Shown here one piece after another: positions 53,998 to 64,000 of a stretch of DNA of 64,000 nt. Position 1 is the first letter of the stretch. Each line of letters starts with the position of its first letter. This DNA comes from Chelativorans sp. ZYF759 (GTDB lineage Bacteria; Pseudomonadota; Alphaproteobacteria; Rhizobiales; Rhizobiaceae): the NCBI RefSeq assembly GCF_012911015.1, contig NZ_WVVV01000006.1:88830-152829 (forward strand), written 5' to 3'. The notes below the pieces were generated by a model. That model was not told the origin of the DNA and made no database searches. It worked only from the letters and a program-made list of their open reading frames with translations. A program made the translations under genes and the position numbers.

Positions 53998-54927
53998 CTA
54001 CGGGGCCGTGGCGAGTTCGGCCTTGACCTCGTCGAGGATACGCCTCCCCTCGCCGCTTTCGATACGGGCGATGTCGTCCTGATATTTCAGGAGCACGCCG
54101 ATCGTGTCGGAGACCGTTTCAGGGTCGAGCGCGACCTTGTCGAGTTCGGTGAGCGCGCCGGCCCAGTCGATGGTCTCTGCCACGCCCGGCACCTTGAAAA
54201 GCTCGATCTCGCGCAGCTTCTGGACGAAACGCACGATCTCGGCCGACAGAAGCTCGTTGGCGCGCGGCACCTTGCGGCGCACGATTTCCAGCTCGCGCTC
54301 CGCGTCGGGATAATCAACCCAGTGATAGAGGCAGCGCCGCTTAAGCGCGTCGTGGATCTCACGAGTGCGGTTGGTGGTGATGATGACGATGGGCGGCTCC
54401 TCGGCCTTGATCGTGCCCAGTTCAGGCACGGTAACCTGGAAGTCGGACAGAATCTCCAGAAGAAACGCCTCGAAGGCCTCGTCGGTGCGGTCGAGCTCGT
54501 CGATGAGGAAGACGGGGGCCGCGCCCTGCTTGCCCGTCAGCGCCTCCATGACGGGGCGCCGGATCAGATATTTCTCGGAAAAGACGTTCTTCTCCATCTG
54601 GGAGCGGTCGACGTTGCCTGCCGCCTCTTCCATGCGGATTTCGATCATCTGGGCGGCATAGTTCCATTCATAGACGGCGGAGGAGACGTCGAGGCCCTCG
54701 TAACATTGCAGGCGGATGAGCCTTCGCCCGAGCGTATTGGCGAGAACCTTGGCGATCTCGGTCTTGCCGACGCCTGCCTCGCCTTCGAGGAAAAGCGGGC
54801 GCTGCATGCGCAGGCTGAGGAAAAGCACGGTCGCAAGCGCCCTATCGGCGACATAGCCCGCATCCGAGAGCAGAGCCAGTGTGGCGTCGATGGACTGGGG
54901 CAGCGGGCGCGGCGGCGTTGCGTTCAT
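53998..54927 (-). CDS. MoxR/CoxD-type AAA ATPase
   Basis: A 309-residue protein. Walker A is EGEAGVGKTEIAKVLAN, Walker B VFLIDELDRTDEAFEAF, sensor 1 VIITTNRTREIHDALKRRCL, and the fold continues to a C-terminal lid. It works with the following CoxE-like protein in cofactor insertion. The start at 54927 has GGGAGGGG upstream. It is the first gene of the cluster. Confidence 0.9.
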   Translation of the reverse strand: MNATPPRPLPQSIDATLALLSDAGYVADRALATVLFLSLRMQRPLFLEGEAGVGKTEIAKVLANTLGRRLIRLQCYEGLDVSSAVYEWNYAAQMIEIRMEEAAGNVDRSQMEKNVFSEKYLIRRPVMEALTGKQGAAPVFLIDELDRTDEAFEAFLLEILSDFQVTVPELGTIKAEEPPIVIITTNRTREIHDALKRRCLYHWVDYPDAERELEIVRRKVPRANELLSAEIVRFVQKLREIELFKVPGVAETIDWAGALTELDKVALDPETVSDTIGVLLKYQDDIARIESGEGRRILDEVKAELATAP

Positions 54928-54944
54928 GTCCGGGCCCCTCCCGC

Positions 54945-55445
54945 TCAAAGCAGCTTGTAGCCGCGATCGTGATATATCAACGGACGCTGGTCCGGGTTGA
55001 TGCGCACGCCGATCACCCGCCCGAAGTGGATGCGATGCGTGGCCATGTCGTTGGTCTCGACGATGCGGCAGTCGAGCACGCTCAGCGCATTGGTGAGCGT
55101 GGGCGCGCCCGACGCGATCGTGTCCCAGTGCGCGGCCGCGAAACGATCGTCCTGCGACAGGCCTGTGAGGCCTGAAAAGGCATTGCCGATCTCGACATGG
55201 CCTTCGGCCAGGGTGTTGAGCGCGAAAACGCCGTTTTCGGCGAAGACATCGTTTTCGGTCTTGATGCGGTTGAGGCACACCAGGATGGTCGGCGGGTCGT
55301 CGGAGACCGAGCAGGCGGCAATCACGGTCACGCCGCGGCGGCCGGCGGGACCATCCGTGGTCACGACATGAACGGCGCCCGCGAACTTCGCCATCGCATC
55401 GCGATAGTCCTGGGGATGGATTTCGGGCTGTTTCAGCACTGGCAT
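54945..55445 (-). CDS. Flavin reductase domain protein
   Basis: A 166-residue protein. The split-barrel flavin reductase fold is clear: DAMAKFAGAVHVVTTDGPAG, RRGVTVIAACSVSDDPPTIL and LNTLAEGHVEIGNAFSGLTG. It reduces FMN for a partner monooxygenase. It lies just upstream of the MoxR gene and may belong to that transcript, or may be a separate unit; a partner oxygenase is not in the window. Confidence 0.85.
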   Translation of the reverse strand: MPVLKQPEIHPQDYRDAMAKFAGAVHVVTTDGPAGRRGVTVIAACSVSDDPPTILVCLNRIKTENDVFAENGVFALNTLAEGHVEIGNAFSGLTGLSQDDRFAAAHWDTIASGAPTLTNALSVLDCRIVETNDMATHRIHFGRVIGVRINPDQRPLIYHDRGYKLL

Positions 55446-55515
55446 TTCCGGTTTTCGCTGGCGTCGCGAATATAGGTCCTCGGCCGGGCGGCGCAAGCGA
55501 GCCGGCCGTTTCGCA

Positions 55516-55896
55516 TCAGTACCAGCCCACCGCGACCTGAGCTTCCTCCGACATACGGTCGGGGGTCCAGGGCGGATCGAAGGTCATGTTGACCTCGACG
55601 TCGGACACGCCCTCCACCGTGCTGACGGCGTTCTGCACCCAGCCCGGCATCTCGCCGGCCACGGGGCAGCCCGGCGCGGTGAGCGTCATGTCGATCTTGA
55701 CGGAGCGGTCATCTTCGATGTCGATCTTGTAGATCAGGCCGAGTTCGTAGATGTCGGCCGGAATCTCGGGATCGTACACCGTCTTCAATGCCGAGACGAT
55801 GTCGTCGGTCAGCCGGGCCAGTTCCTCCTGCGGAATGGCGGAGGCCGGGCCCTGGGGGCCGTCGCTGGCGGGGGTGTTGTCGGTCGTGTCTGTCAT
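55516..55896 (-). CDS. sufT: SUF-system protein SufT (DUF59/MIP18)
   Basis: A 126-residue protein with the MIP18 core: IVSALKTVYDPEIPADIYEL, then VKIDMTLTAPGCPVAGEMPG carrying the conserved Cys, and VNMTFDPPWTPDRMSEEA. SufT helps mature Fe-S proteins. I start at the ATG at 55896; a GTG three codons earlier is possible and would overlap the sufS stop. It ends the suf operon here; a sufA gene does not follow. Confidence 0.88.
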   Translation of the reverse strand: MTDTTDNTPASDGPQGPASAIPQEELARLTDDIVSALKTVYDPEIPADIYELGLIYKIDIEDDRSVKIDMTLTAPGCPVAGEMPGWVQNAVSTVEGVSDVEVNMTFDPPWTPDRMSEEAQVAVGWY

Positions 55897-55901
55897 AGCA
55901 T

Positions 55902-57143
55902 TCACCCGAAAAATGTCCGCGCCTTCTCAAGCGCCTCGGCCAGGGCATCCACCTCGGCCTTCGTGTTGTACATGGCGAAGGAGGCGCGGCATGTCGAGGT
56001 CACGCCGAAACGCTTCAAAAGCGGCTGGGCGCAATGGGTGCCCGCCCGCACCGCTACGCCGGAGCGGTCGATCACCATCGAGACGTCATGGGCGTGGATG
56101 CCCTGAAGCTCGAAGGAGACGATGGCGCCCTTGCCGGGGGCCGTGCCGAAGATGCGCAGCGAATTGATGCGCGACAGGCGTTCCTCGGCATAGGCGCCGA
56201 GTTCCGCCTCATGGGCGGCGATCGCCTCGCGCCCGACACTTTCGATATAGTCGATGGCGGCACCCAGGCCGATCGCCTGGACGATTGGCGGCGTGCCGGC
56301 CTCGAAACGATGCGGGGGATGGTTGTAGGTGACGTTTTCCTCGCTCACTTCCTCGATCATCTCGCCGCCGCCCTGGAAGGGGCGCATCGCCTCCAGCGCC
56401 TCCTTACGGCCGTACAGCACGCCGATACCGGACGGGCCGTAGAGCTTGTGGCCGGTGCAGACGTAGAAGTCGCAGCCGAGGTCGCGCACGTCGACGGGCA
56501 GATGGACCGCACCCTGGCTGCCGTCGACCAGAACCCTGATGCCGCGCGCATGGGCGATCTCGACGATCTGCCTGATCGGCACCACTGTGCCGAGCGCATT
56601 CGACATGTGGGTGATGGCGACGAGCTTGGTGCGCTCTGTCAGGCGCTTCTCGAACTCCTCGATGTGGAAGGCGCCATCCTCGTCGACCGGCACCCAGACC
56701 AGCTTGGCGCCCTGCCGCTCGCGGATGAAATGCCAGGGCACGATGTTGGAATGGTGCTCCATGATGGACAGCACGATCTCGTCGCCCTCGCCGATGTTCG
56801 GCATGCCCCAGCCATAGGCCACCGTGTTGATCGCCTCGGTCGCCGACTTGGTGAAGACGATCTCGTCGACACTTTCGGCGTTGAGGAAGCCGCGCACCTT
56901 CTCGCGCGCCTTCTCGTAGGAATCGGTTGCCGCATTGGACAGGAAATGCAGGCCGCGATGGACGTTGGCATATTCATGGCCATAGGCGTGCGTGATCGCG
57001 TCGATCACCGCCTGGGGCTTCTGGGCAGACGCGGCATTGTCGAGATAGACCAGCGGCTTTCCGTAGACCTCGCGGCCAAGGATCGGGAAGTCGCGGCGGA
57101 TCGCCTCGACATCATAGGGCCTGTTTTCGACTTTCTGATCCAT
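55902..57143 (-). CDS. sufS: Cysteine desulfurase SufS
   Basis: A 413-residue group II desulfurase. The PLP lysine is in TGHKLYGPSGIGVL and the persulfide cysteine in RAGTHCAQPLLKRFG. It supplies sulfur to SufBCD. The start is at 57143 (MDQKVENRPYD); a TTG one codon earlier is unlikely. It lies 33 bases after sufD. Confidence 0.95.
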   Translation of the reverse strand: MDQKVENRPYDVEAIRRDFPILGREVYGKPLVYLDNAASAQKPQAVIDAITHAYGHEYANVHRGLHFLSNAATDSYEKAREKVRGFLNAESVDEIVFTKSATEAINTVAYGWGMPNIGEGDEIVLSIMEHHSNIVPWHFIRERQGAKLVWVPVDEDGAFHIEEFEKRLTERTKLVAITHMSNALGTVVPIRQIVEIAHARGIRVLVDGSQGAVHLPVDVRDLGCDFYVCTGHKLYGPSGIGVLYGRKEALEAMRPFQGGGEMIEEVSEENVTYNHPPHRFEAGTPPIVQAIGLGAAIDYIESVGREAIAAHEAELGAYAEERLSRINSLRIFGTAPGKGAIVSFELQGIHAHDVSMVIDRSGVAVRAGTHCAQPLLKRFGVTSTCRASFAMYNTKAEVDALAEALEKARTFFG

Positions 57144-57176
57144 CAATCCGCCAGCGGCATCGCCGCGCTCCCTGCT

Positions 57177-58445
57177 TCAGCCGTGCTCGACGAACCATGC
57201 GTCCAGCTTGGCGACCAGCGCTTCCACGACCGCGTCGTCGTCCAGTTCCTCGATCACCTCGGCGACGAAGGCCTTGACGAGCAGGCCGCGGGCTAGCTTC
57301 TCCGGCACGCCGCGCGCCATCAGGTAGAACAGATGCTGGCGCTCGATCTCGGTCACCGTAGCGCCATGACCGCAGGCCACGTCGTCGGCGAAGATCTCCA
57401 GCTCCGGCTTGGTCGAGAACTGGCCCTCGTCCGAAAGAAGCAGCGTGTTGCACGCCATCTTGGCGTCGGTCTTCTGCGCCTCGCGATCGACCCGGATCTG
57501 GCCCTGGAAGACGCCATGGGCGCGGTCGGTGATGACGTTGCGCACGGTCTCGGTGGAGGTCGCGCCATAGGCGTCGTGATCGAGCACCATGGTGACGTCG
57601 CAATGCGTGCTGCCGGCCAGGAGGTTGACGCCTCGCAGCTTGAATTCGCAGCCTTCGCCGGCGGCCACGATGCGCAGCTCCTGGCGCACCAGCTTGCCGC
57701 CGGTGTTCATGAAGAAGACGGTAAGTTTCGCGTTCTTGCCGATCGTCGCGTTGATCTGGCCGAGCTGGGTCACCGTATCGGGCTGTTCCTGGACGATCAG
57801 CCAGGTGATCTCGGCATCGTCACCCACGTCGATCTCGGAGACCGACGACACCAATGCCTCACCCGAGCCGGTCTGGCGCTCGACGATCGTCGCCCTGGCG
57901 CCCGCGCCGACCGAAACCGCAAAGCGGGCATGGGACTGGCCGCCGGCCTGAAGGTTCTGGAACTCGATCGGACGGTCGATCACGGCACCGGCGGCAACCG
58001 ACAGCCGGAAGCCATCGCTGACAAAGGCGGAATTGAGCGCGCCGACGGCATCGTCGGCCGTGGCCGGCTGCAAGCCGTCAACCGCCTCGCCGGCCATAAG
58101 CCTGTCGCGCATCGTCGTCAGGGCGACGCCCTCGATGTGGTCGGCGAGGGGGGCGGCCTTGCCATTCGCTACCGACAGGATCGTGGATCCTTCGAGCAGG
58201 GGGGCAAGCGCAGCAGCCCCGGCCTTCGCGTCGGGAGACGGGACCGACGCGAGCAGACGGCGCAGGTCGGTGTAGTGCCAGGCTTCCACCTTGCGCGTCG
58301 GCAGGCCCTTGCGCAGCGTGTCGAAGGCGCGCGTCCGGCGGGCCGCCACCGTGGCATCGCCCGGCAGGCCCGGCAGGCTCGTCTCGAACTGGTCGATCAG
58401 GGCGCGTTCGGCCGGCGTGTGGTTTGTCGTGGCATGAACGTTCAT
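57177..58445 (-). CDS. sufD: Fe-S assembly scaffold SufD
   Basis: A 422-residue protein with the right-handed beta-helix typical of SufB/D (LDHDAYGATSTETVRNVITD) and a C-terminal cluster of ACGHGATVTEIERQHLFYLM, where the conserved His lies. It forms the SufBC2D complex. The ATG at 58445 has AGGTGG upstream; a GTG three codons earlier is a possible alternative. Confidence 0.95.
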   Translation of the reverse strand: MNVHATTNHTPAERALIDQFETSLPGLPGDATVAARRTRAFDTLRKGLPTRKVEAWHYTDLRRLLASVPSPDAKAGAAALAPLLEGSTILSVANGKAAPLADHIEGVALTTMRDRLMAGEAVDGLQPATADDAVGALNSAFVSDGFRLSVAAGAVIDRPIEFQNLQAGGQSHARFAVSVGAGARATIVERQTGSGEALVSSVSEIDVGDDAEITWLIVQEQPDTVTQLGQINATIGKNAKLTVFFMNTGGKLVRQELRIVAAGEGCEFKLRGVNLLAGSTHCDVTMVLDHDAYGATSTETVRNVITDRAHGVFQGQIRVDREAQKTDAKMACNTLLLSDEGQFSTKPELEIFADDVACGHGATVTEIERQHLFYLMARGVPEKLARGLLVKAFVAEVIEELDDDAVVEALVAKLDAWFVEHG

Positions 58446-58455
58446 CGCATCCACC

Positions 58456-59211
58456 TCAGGCAGCCTCGCCGATCACGCCGGCATAGCCGCTCTTCTCGAG
58501 CTCCGCGGCGAGCGTCTTGTCGCCGGACTTCACCACCTGGCCGCGCGACAGCACATGCACCGTGTCGGGCACGATATAGTCCAGCAGGCGCTGGTAGTGG
58601 GTGATGACCACCATGGCGCGGTCGGGGGCGCGCAGCGCGTTGACCCCGTCGGCCACGATTCGCAGCGCGTCGATATCGAGGCCGGAATCGGTCTCGTCGA
58701 GCACGCAGAGTTTCGGCTCCAGGAGCTTCATCTGCAGGATCTCGGCGCGCTTCTTCTCGCCGCCGGAGAAGCCGACATTGAGCGGGCGCTTGAGCATCGC
58801 CATGTCGATGCCGAGCGATTCCGCGCCGGCACGCACGGTCTTGATGAATTCGGGGATCTTCAGCTCGGGCTCTCCGCGCGCCTTGCGCTGGGAGTTCATG
58901 GCGACCTTGAGGAACTCCATCGTCGCCACGCCGGGGATTTCCATCGGATACTGGAAAGCCAGGAAGATGCCGGCGGCGGCGCGCTCGGCCGGATCCATCT
59001 CGAGGATGGATTCGCCGTTGTAGAGGATCTCGCCCTCGGTGACTTCGTAATCGTCGCGCCCGGCCAGCACGTAGGAGAGCGTCGACTTGCCGGATCCGTT
59101 CGGCCCCATGATGGCGGCGACCTCGCCCGCCTTCACGGTCAGGTTCAGGCCGCGGATGATCTCGGTGCCGTCATCGGCGATGCGGGCATGCAGGTTTCTG
59201 ATTTCAAGCAT
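58456..59211 (-). CDS. sufC: Fe-S assembly ATPase SufC
   Basis: A 251-residue ABC ATPase. Walker A is MGPNGSGKSTLSYVLAGRDD, the signature is GFSGGEKKRAEILQM, and Walker B is LCVLDETDSGLDIDALRIV. It powers the SufBC2D scaffold. It starts 27 bases after sufB. Confidence 0.97.
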   Translation of the reverse strand: MLEIRNLHARIADDGTEIIRGLNLTVKAGEVAAIMGPNGSGKSTLSYVLAGRDDYEVTEGEILYNGESILEMDPAERAAAGIFLAFQYPMEIPGVATMEFLKVAMNSQRKARGEPELKIPEFIKTVRAGAESLGIDMAMLKRPLNVGFSGGEKKRAEILQMKLLEPKLCVLDETDSGLDIDALRIVADGVNALRAPDRAMVVITHYQRLLDYIVPDTVHVLSRGQVVKSGDKTLAAELEKSGYAGVIGEAA

Positions 59212-59238
59212 TGTTTCTTCTTTCCAGTTCCTGGCGGC

Positions 59239-60753
<1,515 letters not shown>

Positions 60754-60879
60754 CGGCGCTCTCCATCCATGCCGGGTTCAAGGCCCGGCCGTTGTCGATT
60801 CGCATATGTTCCGCGCCAGGCGCGGCATGCGCATTATCTAGTGTGCCGGGAGCGCGAATGCACCCTTGCGGCACGAATT

Positions 60880-62043
60880 TCAGGCCGCGTGCTGGTCACG
60901 TGCCTGTCGCGAGGCAATGGCGACCAGTGCCTCGCGGAATCTCAAAAGCTCTTCCTCGCCGGTTCCGGCCCCGATCGAGACCCGAACGGCGCCTCCCTTG
61001 CCCCCGTGTCCCATGGCCTGAAGCACGTGGGATTCGCCGACCTTGCCGGAGGAACAGGCGGAGCCGGCCGACAGCGAAACGCCCTCCAGGTCGAAAGCGA
61101 TCTGGGCGGTTTCGGCCTTGAGACCGGGAACCGAGAAATAGGACGTGTTGGCAAGGCGCGGCGCGCCTCGCCCGTATATGGTGGCGGCGGGCCAGATGTC
61201 GAGCACGGCAGCCTCGAAACGGTCGCGCAGGGCAGCGATCCGTGCCACGCCGTCGAGCTGCATGCGAGCTGCTTCCGCCGCCGCACCGAAACCGGCGATG
61301 GCCGCCACATTCTCCGTGCCGCCGCGATGACCCTTCTCCTGGCCGCCGCCCGCGATCAAGGCCCGCGGCATGGCGAGATCCGACATGCCGACCACCGCGC
61401 CGGCGCCCTTGGGACCGCCCATCTTGTGTGAGGACAGAATCAGGAAATCGGGATAACCAACGGAAATGTCGATCGGAATGCGTCCAGCAGCCTGAACGGC
61501 GTCGCAGACAAGGATGCCGCCCGCCGCCTTCACGATGGCGGCAATCCCGGCGATCGGCTGAAGGGTGCCGGTTTCGTTGTTGGCAGCCTGCACCGCAACC
61601 AGGGGCAAACCCTCGGCGGCGTCGTGACGGCCAAGCACCACCTCGAGGGCGGCCAGATCGATCACCCCTTCCGCATCCACGGGTATCCGGGTCACCCGGT
61701 CGGGGGCGAAACGCCCACCCGCGAGAATGCAAGGATGCTCGGAAGCGGAAACGTAAAGCCGCGACAGACGCAGCGGCGCGCGGCCCATGGTCCAGTCGGG
61801 CGTCAGCAACATGTTCGCGGCTTCCGTCGCGCCGGAGGTGAAGATCACGTGGTCGGGGCGAGCGCCGCAGAGGGCTGCCACCGAGCGCCTCGCCTTTTCG
61901 ACCAGGGCGCGCGCCCTGCGGCCTTCAGCATGGACGGATGACGGGTTGGCGTCGGTCTCAAGCGCGGCCAGCATGGCCTCGCGCGCCGCAGGAACCAGCG
62001 GCGCGGTCGCATTGTGGTCGAGATAGACACGCCTGCCCGACAT
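60880..62043 (-). CDS. NifS/IscS-type cysteine desulfurase, first suf gene
   Basis: A 387-residue group I desulfurase: VYLDHNATAPLVPAAREAML, PLP Lys in SSHKMGGPKGAGAV, and the catalytic loop SAGSACSSGKVGESHVLQ. It precedes sufB, the usual Rhizobiales arrangement with two desulfurases in one operon. The start at 62043 is preceded by a 255-base regulatory region holding the Irr-type box. Confidence 0.93.
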   Translation of the reverse strand: MSGRRVYLDHNATAPLVPAAREAMLAALETDANPSSVHAEGRRARALVEKARRSVAALCGARPDHVIFTSGATEAANMLLTPDWTMGRAPLRLSRLYVSASEHPCILAGGRFAPDRVTRIPVDAEGVIDLAALEVVLGRHDAAEGLPLVAVQAANNETGTLQPIAGIAAIVKAAGGILVCDAVQAAGRIPIDISVGYPDFLILSSHKMGGPKGAGAVVGMSDLAMPRALIAGGGQEKGHRGGTENVAAIAGFGAAAEAARMQLDGVARIAALRDRFEAAVLDIWPAATIYGRGAPRLANTSYFSVPGLKAETAQIAFDLEGVSLSAGSACSSGKVGESHVLQAMGHGGKGGAVRVSIGAGTGEEELLRFREALVAIASRQARDQHAA

Positions 62044-62184
62044 CGTCTTCTTCCAAGGCCCTCTGGTGGCGGTTGCGGCCCAATGCGAATCAAGTACCGG
62101 GCCGGAAGGCCTTTTTCCTTGAAATCGCAATGCCTGGCGTCCTATCTACCGGCATTGCCGAACGGGACGTCCTTGCACTTTCAG

Positions 62185-62201
62185 TTTTGAACCATTCTAA
62201 A
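62185..62201 (-). promoter_or_regulatory. Irr-type iron control element before the suf operon
   Basis: TTTTGAA-CCA-TTCTAAA, one mismatch to TTTAGAA-N3-TTCTAAA, the ICE/Irr box of Rhizobiales. It lies 142 bases before the first suf gene and 98 bases before the divergent hydrolase gene. Iron-dependent control of suf by Irr is known in this order. The site is strong enough to list, but the exact promoter is not clear. Confidence 0.65.
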
Positions 62202-62298
62202 CTAGGTTTTATGGAGATGGCCGGTCCGCGTCAAGCCCGGACGGCCGCTCCGAGCCGATGCAAGTGCCGTTCCGTCGAGGCCGCAACTGGAGTTTTAC

Positions 62299-62973
62299 AT
62301 GCCCGAGGTCATTTTCACAGGTCCGGCCGGTCGGCTGGAAGGGCGTTATCAGCCCTCCACCGAGAAGAACGCGCCGATCGCCATCGTGCTGCACCCGCAT
62401 CCGCAGTTCGGGGGCACGATGAACAACAAGATCATCTACGACCTCTTCTACATGTTCCAGAAGCGCAATTTCACCACGCTGCGTTTCAATTTCCGGGGCA
62501 TCGGGCGCAGCCAGGGCGAGTTCGACCATGGCGCGGGCGAACTCTCCGACGCGGCGGCCGCGCTCGACTGGGTGCAGTCGCTGCACCCAGACTCCAAGAG
62601 CTGCTGGGTGGCGGGCTATTCCTTCGGCGCCTGGATCGGCATGCAGCTCCTCATGCGTCGTCCCGAAATCGAGGGCTTCATCTCGATCGCGCCGCAGCCC
62701 AACACCTATGATTTCTCCTTCCTGGCGCCCTGCCCGTCCTCCGGACTCATTATCCATGGCGACGCCGACAAGGTGGCACCAGCCAAGGACGTGCAGGTGC
62801 TCGTCGACAAGCTGCACACGCAGAAGGGCATAACCATCACGCAGAAGACGCTGCCCGGCGCCAATCACTTCTTCTCCGACACCGCCGACATCCTGCTCGA
62901 GGAATGCGCCGACTATCTCGACGCCCGCATGCGCGGCGAACTGGCTGAAGCCCGGCCGAAGAGGCTGCGGTAG
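62299..62973 (+). CDS. Alpha/beta hydrolase
   Basis: A 224-residue compact hydrolase: VLHPHPQFGGTMNNKIIYDL, RFNFRGIGRSQGEF, the nucleophile elbow AGYSFGAWIGMQLL, Asp in IIHGDADKVAPAK and His in PGANHFFSDTADILL. The type is common in alphaproteobacteria and of unknown substrate. It shares its divergent upstream region with the suf operon, so iron control could reach it. Confidence 0.87.
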   Translation: MPEVIFTGPAGRLEGRYQPSTEKNAPIAIVLHPHPQFGGTMNNKIIYDLFYMFQKRNFTTLRFNFRGIGRSQGEFDHGAGELSDAAAALDWVQSLHPDSKSCWVAGYSFGAWIGMQLLMRRPEIEGFISIAPQPNTYDFSFLAPCPSSGLIIHGDADKVAPAKDVQVLVDKLHTQKGITITQKTLPGANHFFSDTADILLEECADYLDARMRGELAEARPKRLR

Positions 62974-63006
62974 GCCAATCGGCGCGCAGCTGGCGAGACG
63001 GACAAG

Positions 63007-63759
63007 ATGACGGTCACGCACCAGGACGAACTGGACGGTCTTAAAAAGATCGGCCGCATCGTCGCCAACACCATGCACAGCATGGCGGCCGCGATGGAGC
63101 CTGGCATGACGACAGCCGAGCTCGACGAGATCGGTCGTGATCTTCTCGACCGGGAAGGCGCCGTCTCGGCGCCCCGGGCGACCTATGATTTTCCGGGCAC
63201 CACCTGTATCAGCGTCAATGAAGAGATTGCGCATGGCATCCCCGGCGAGCGCAAGATCGCCGCAGGGGATCTCGTCAACATCGATGTTTCTGCGTCGCTG
63301 AACGGCTATTTTGCCGATACCGGGGCCACGTTCGGCGTCGGGCCGGTGCGGCCGTCACTCGACCGGCTGTGCCGTGACGGGAAACGCGCGATGGAGATCG
63401 GCATCGCGCAGGTCGGCCATGACAAGCCGATCGCCGGCATCGGCAATGCCATCGGCAAGTTCGCGGCAAAGCGGGGCTACACGCTGATCCGGAACCTGGC
63501 CAGCCACGGCGTCGGCAAGGCGCTGCACGAATATCCGCAGGAGGTCGCGACCTGGCCGACCAGGAGCGACAGGCGACGGATGCACAACGGTCTCGTGCTG
63601 ACCGTCGAGCCATTCCTGTCGCGCGGCGGCATGTGGGCGACGTCGGGCGCCGATGACGAATGGACGCTCTACAGCGATCCGCCGGCACCTGTCGTGCAAT
63701 ATGAGCATACGGTCGTTGCGACACATCACGGTGCCATCATCGTCACGCTGCCGGGCTGA
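63007..63759 (+). CDS. map: Methionine aminopeptidase, type I
   Basis: A 250-residue metalloprotease with all five metal ligands in context: NIDVSASLNGYFADTG (two Asp), NLASHGVGKALHEYP (His), LTVEPFLSRG (Glu) and VQYEHTVVAT (Glu). The loop after the fourth ligand (SGADDEWTLYSDPPAPV) is longer than usual, so it may be a paralogue beside a canonical map elsewhere. It follows the hydrolase by 33 bases. Confidence 0.9.
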   Translation: MTVTHQDELDGLKKIGRIVANTMHSMAAAMEPGMTTAELDEIGRDLLDREGAVSAPRATYDFPGTTCISVNEEIAHGIPGERKIAAGDLVNIDVSASLNGYFADTGATFGVGPVRPSLDRLCRDGKRAMEIGIAQVGHDKPIAGIGNAIGKFAAKRGYTLIRNLASHGVGKALHEYPQEVATWPTRSDRRRMHNGLVLTVEPFLSRGGMWATSGADDEWTLYSDPPAPVVQYEHTVVATHHGAIIVTLPG

Positions 63760-63790
63760 CAGCAGGCAGGCCGGCAAGGGGCTCGGCTGC

Positions 63791-64000
63791 TCATTTCTCC
63801 CCCGCTGGACGATGATAAACGCCGCCGCTGACCGGCCGCGAGCATGCCGTGGTCGTCGGCCAGGAGAGCGGCAGGCCTTCCTTCGCGCGCACCGCGAGAT
63901 AGGCCCAGGCCTCGGCTTCCATCGCGTCGCCGTCGAGCCCCGCATCCTCGGCCAGGATGACGGCTTCCTCGCCCGCGCCTTCGCGCAGATCGGCCAGGAT
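63791..64000 (-). CDS. anmK: Anhydro-N-acetylmuramic acid kinase, C-terminal end
   Basis: 70 codons, including the stop, are visible and the 5' part runs off the window. The segment [20 protein letters not shown] and [17 protein letters not shown] match the C-terminus of AnmK. It recycles cell-wall 1,6-anhydro-N-acetylmuramic acid. Confidence 0.8.
   Translation of the reverse strand: MLADLREGAGEEAVILAEDAGLDGDAMEAEAWAYLAVRAKEGLPLSWPTTTACSRPVSGGVYHRPAGEK

Overview
The window is high-GC alphaproteobacterial chromosomal DNA, most likely Hyphomicrobiales (Rhizobiales) of Phyllobacteriaceae/Mesorhizobium type. The evidence is the icd / alaS / recA / cckA neighbourhood, LexA-type GAAC-N7-GAAC repeats before recA, an Irr-type iron box before a suf operon, and Cox-type molybdoenzyme maturation genes. 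The organism call is inferred from gene content; I could not run a search.

Region 1 (1-20758) is the right-hand part of a tailed prophage. Its integrase end abuts a 48-bp copy of the 3' half of tRNA-Arg(UCU), the attachment site; the left end lies outside the window. Leftward late genes are, in transcription order: terminase small and large subunits, portal, prohead protease, HK97-type capsid, connectors, tail tube, a frameshifted tail-assembly chaperone pair, and a tape measure cut by the window edge. Leftward early genes (18683 down to 13925) form a tightly overlapping operon of HTH proteins, a replication-type winged-helix protein, RNase HI, a NusG-like protein and several micro-genes of 27-58 codons. 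A divergent rightward operon holds an Arc-type repressor and the integrase, with three copies of a GTAGC-N5-GCTAC operator between the two. Cargo genes include two rightward exported proteins (4085, 13057) and a GC-poor pair, a soluble protein plus a four-helix membrane protein (11147-12549), which resembles lambda RexA/RexB in size, order and topology.

Region 2 (21059-26601) holds a cell-wall hydrolase, a DUF1176 protein, a serine hydrolase and a small secreted peptide. Next comes a 1.2-kb islet that split a chromosomal tRNA-Leu(UAA) in its anticodon loop. It carries a DUF4145 gene and a complete, different tRNA-Leu(UAA) that presumably replaces the broken one.

Region 3 (26738-49961) is core chromosome: a CinA-type protein, universal stress protein, xanthine phosphoribosyltransferase, NUDIX hydrolase, Pit phosphate transporter, rpsD, a diguanylate cyclase, murI, trmJ, icd, alaS, recA, pseudouridine catabolism (psuK-psuG), an OmpA lipoprotein, cckA and ssb. 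Between cckA and ssb lies a 28-codon membrane peptide gene. Its promoter is overlaid by three in-phase LexA half-sites, the same layout seen at recA, so it is a candidate SOS-induced membrane peptide.

Region 4 (50063-54927) is a leftward maturation cluster for molybdenum hydroxylases of the CO-dehydrogenase/xanthine-dehydrogenase family: MoxR/CoxD, VWA/CoxE, XdhC split into two genes, and a MoeA-MocA fusion. No structural subunits are present. Region 5 (54945-64000) holds a flavin reductase, a complete suf operon (nifS-like, sufB, sufC, sufD, sufS, sufT) behind an Irr-type box, an alpha/beta hydrolase, a methionine aminopeptidase and the 3' end of anmK.
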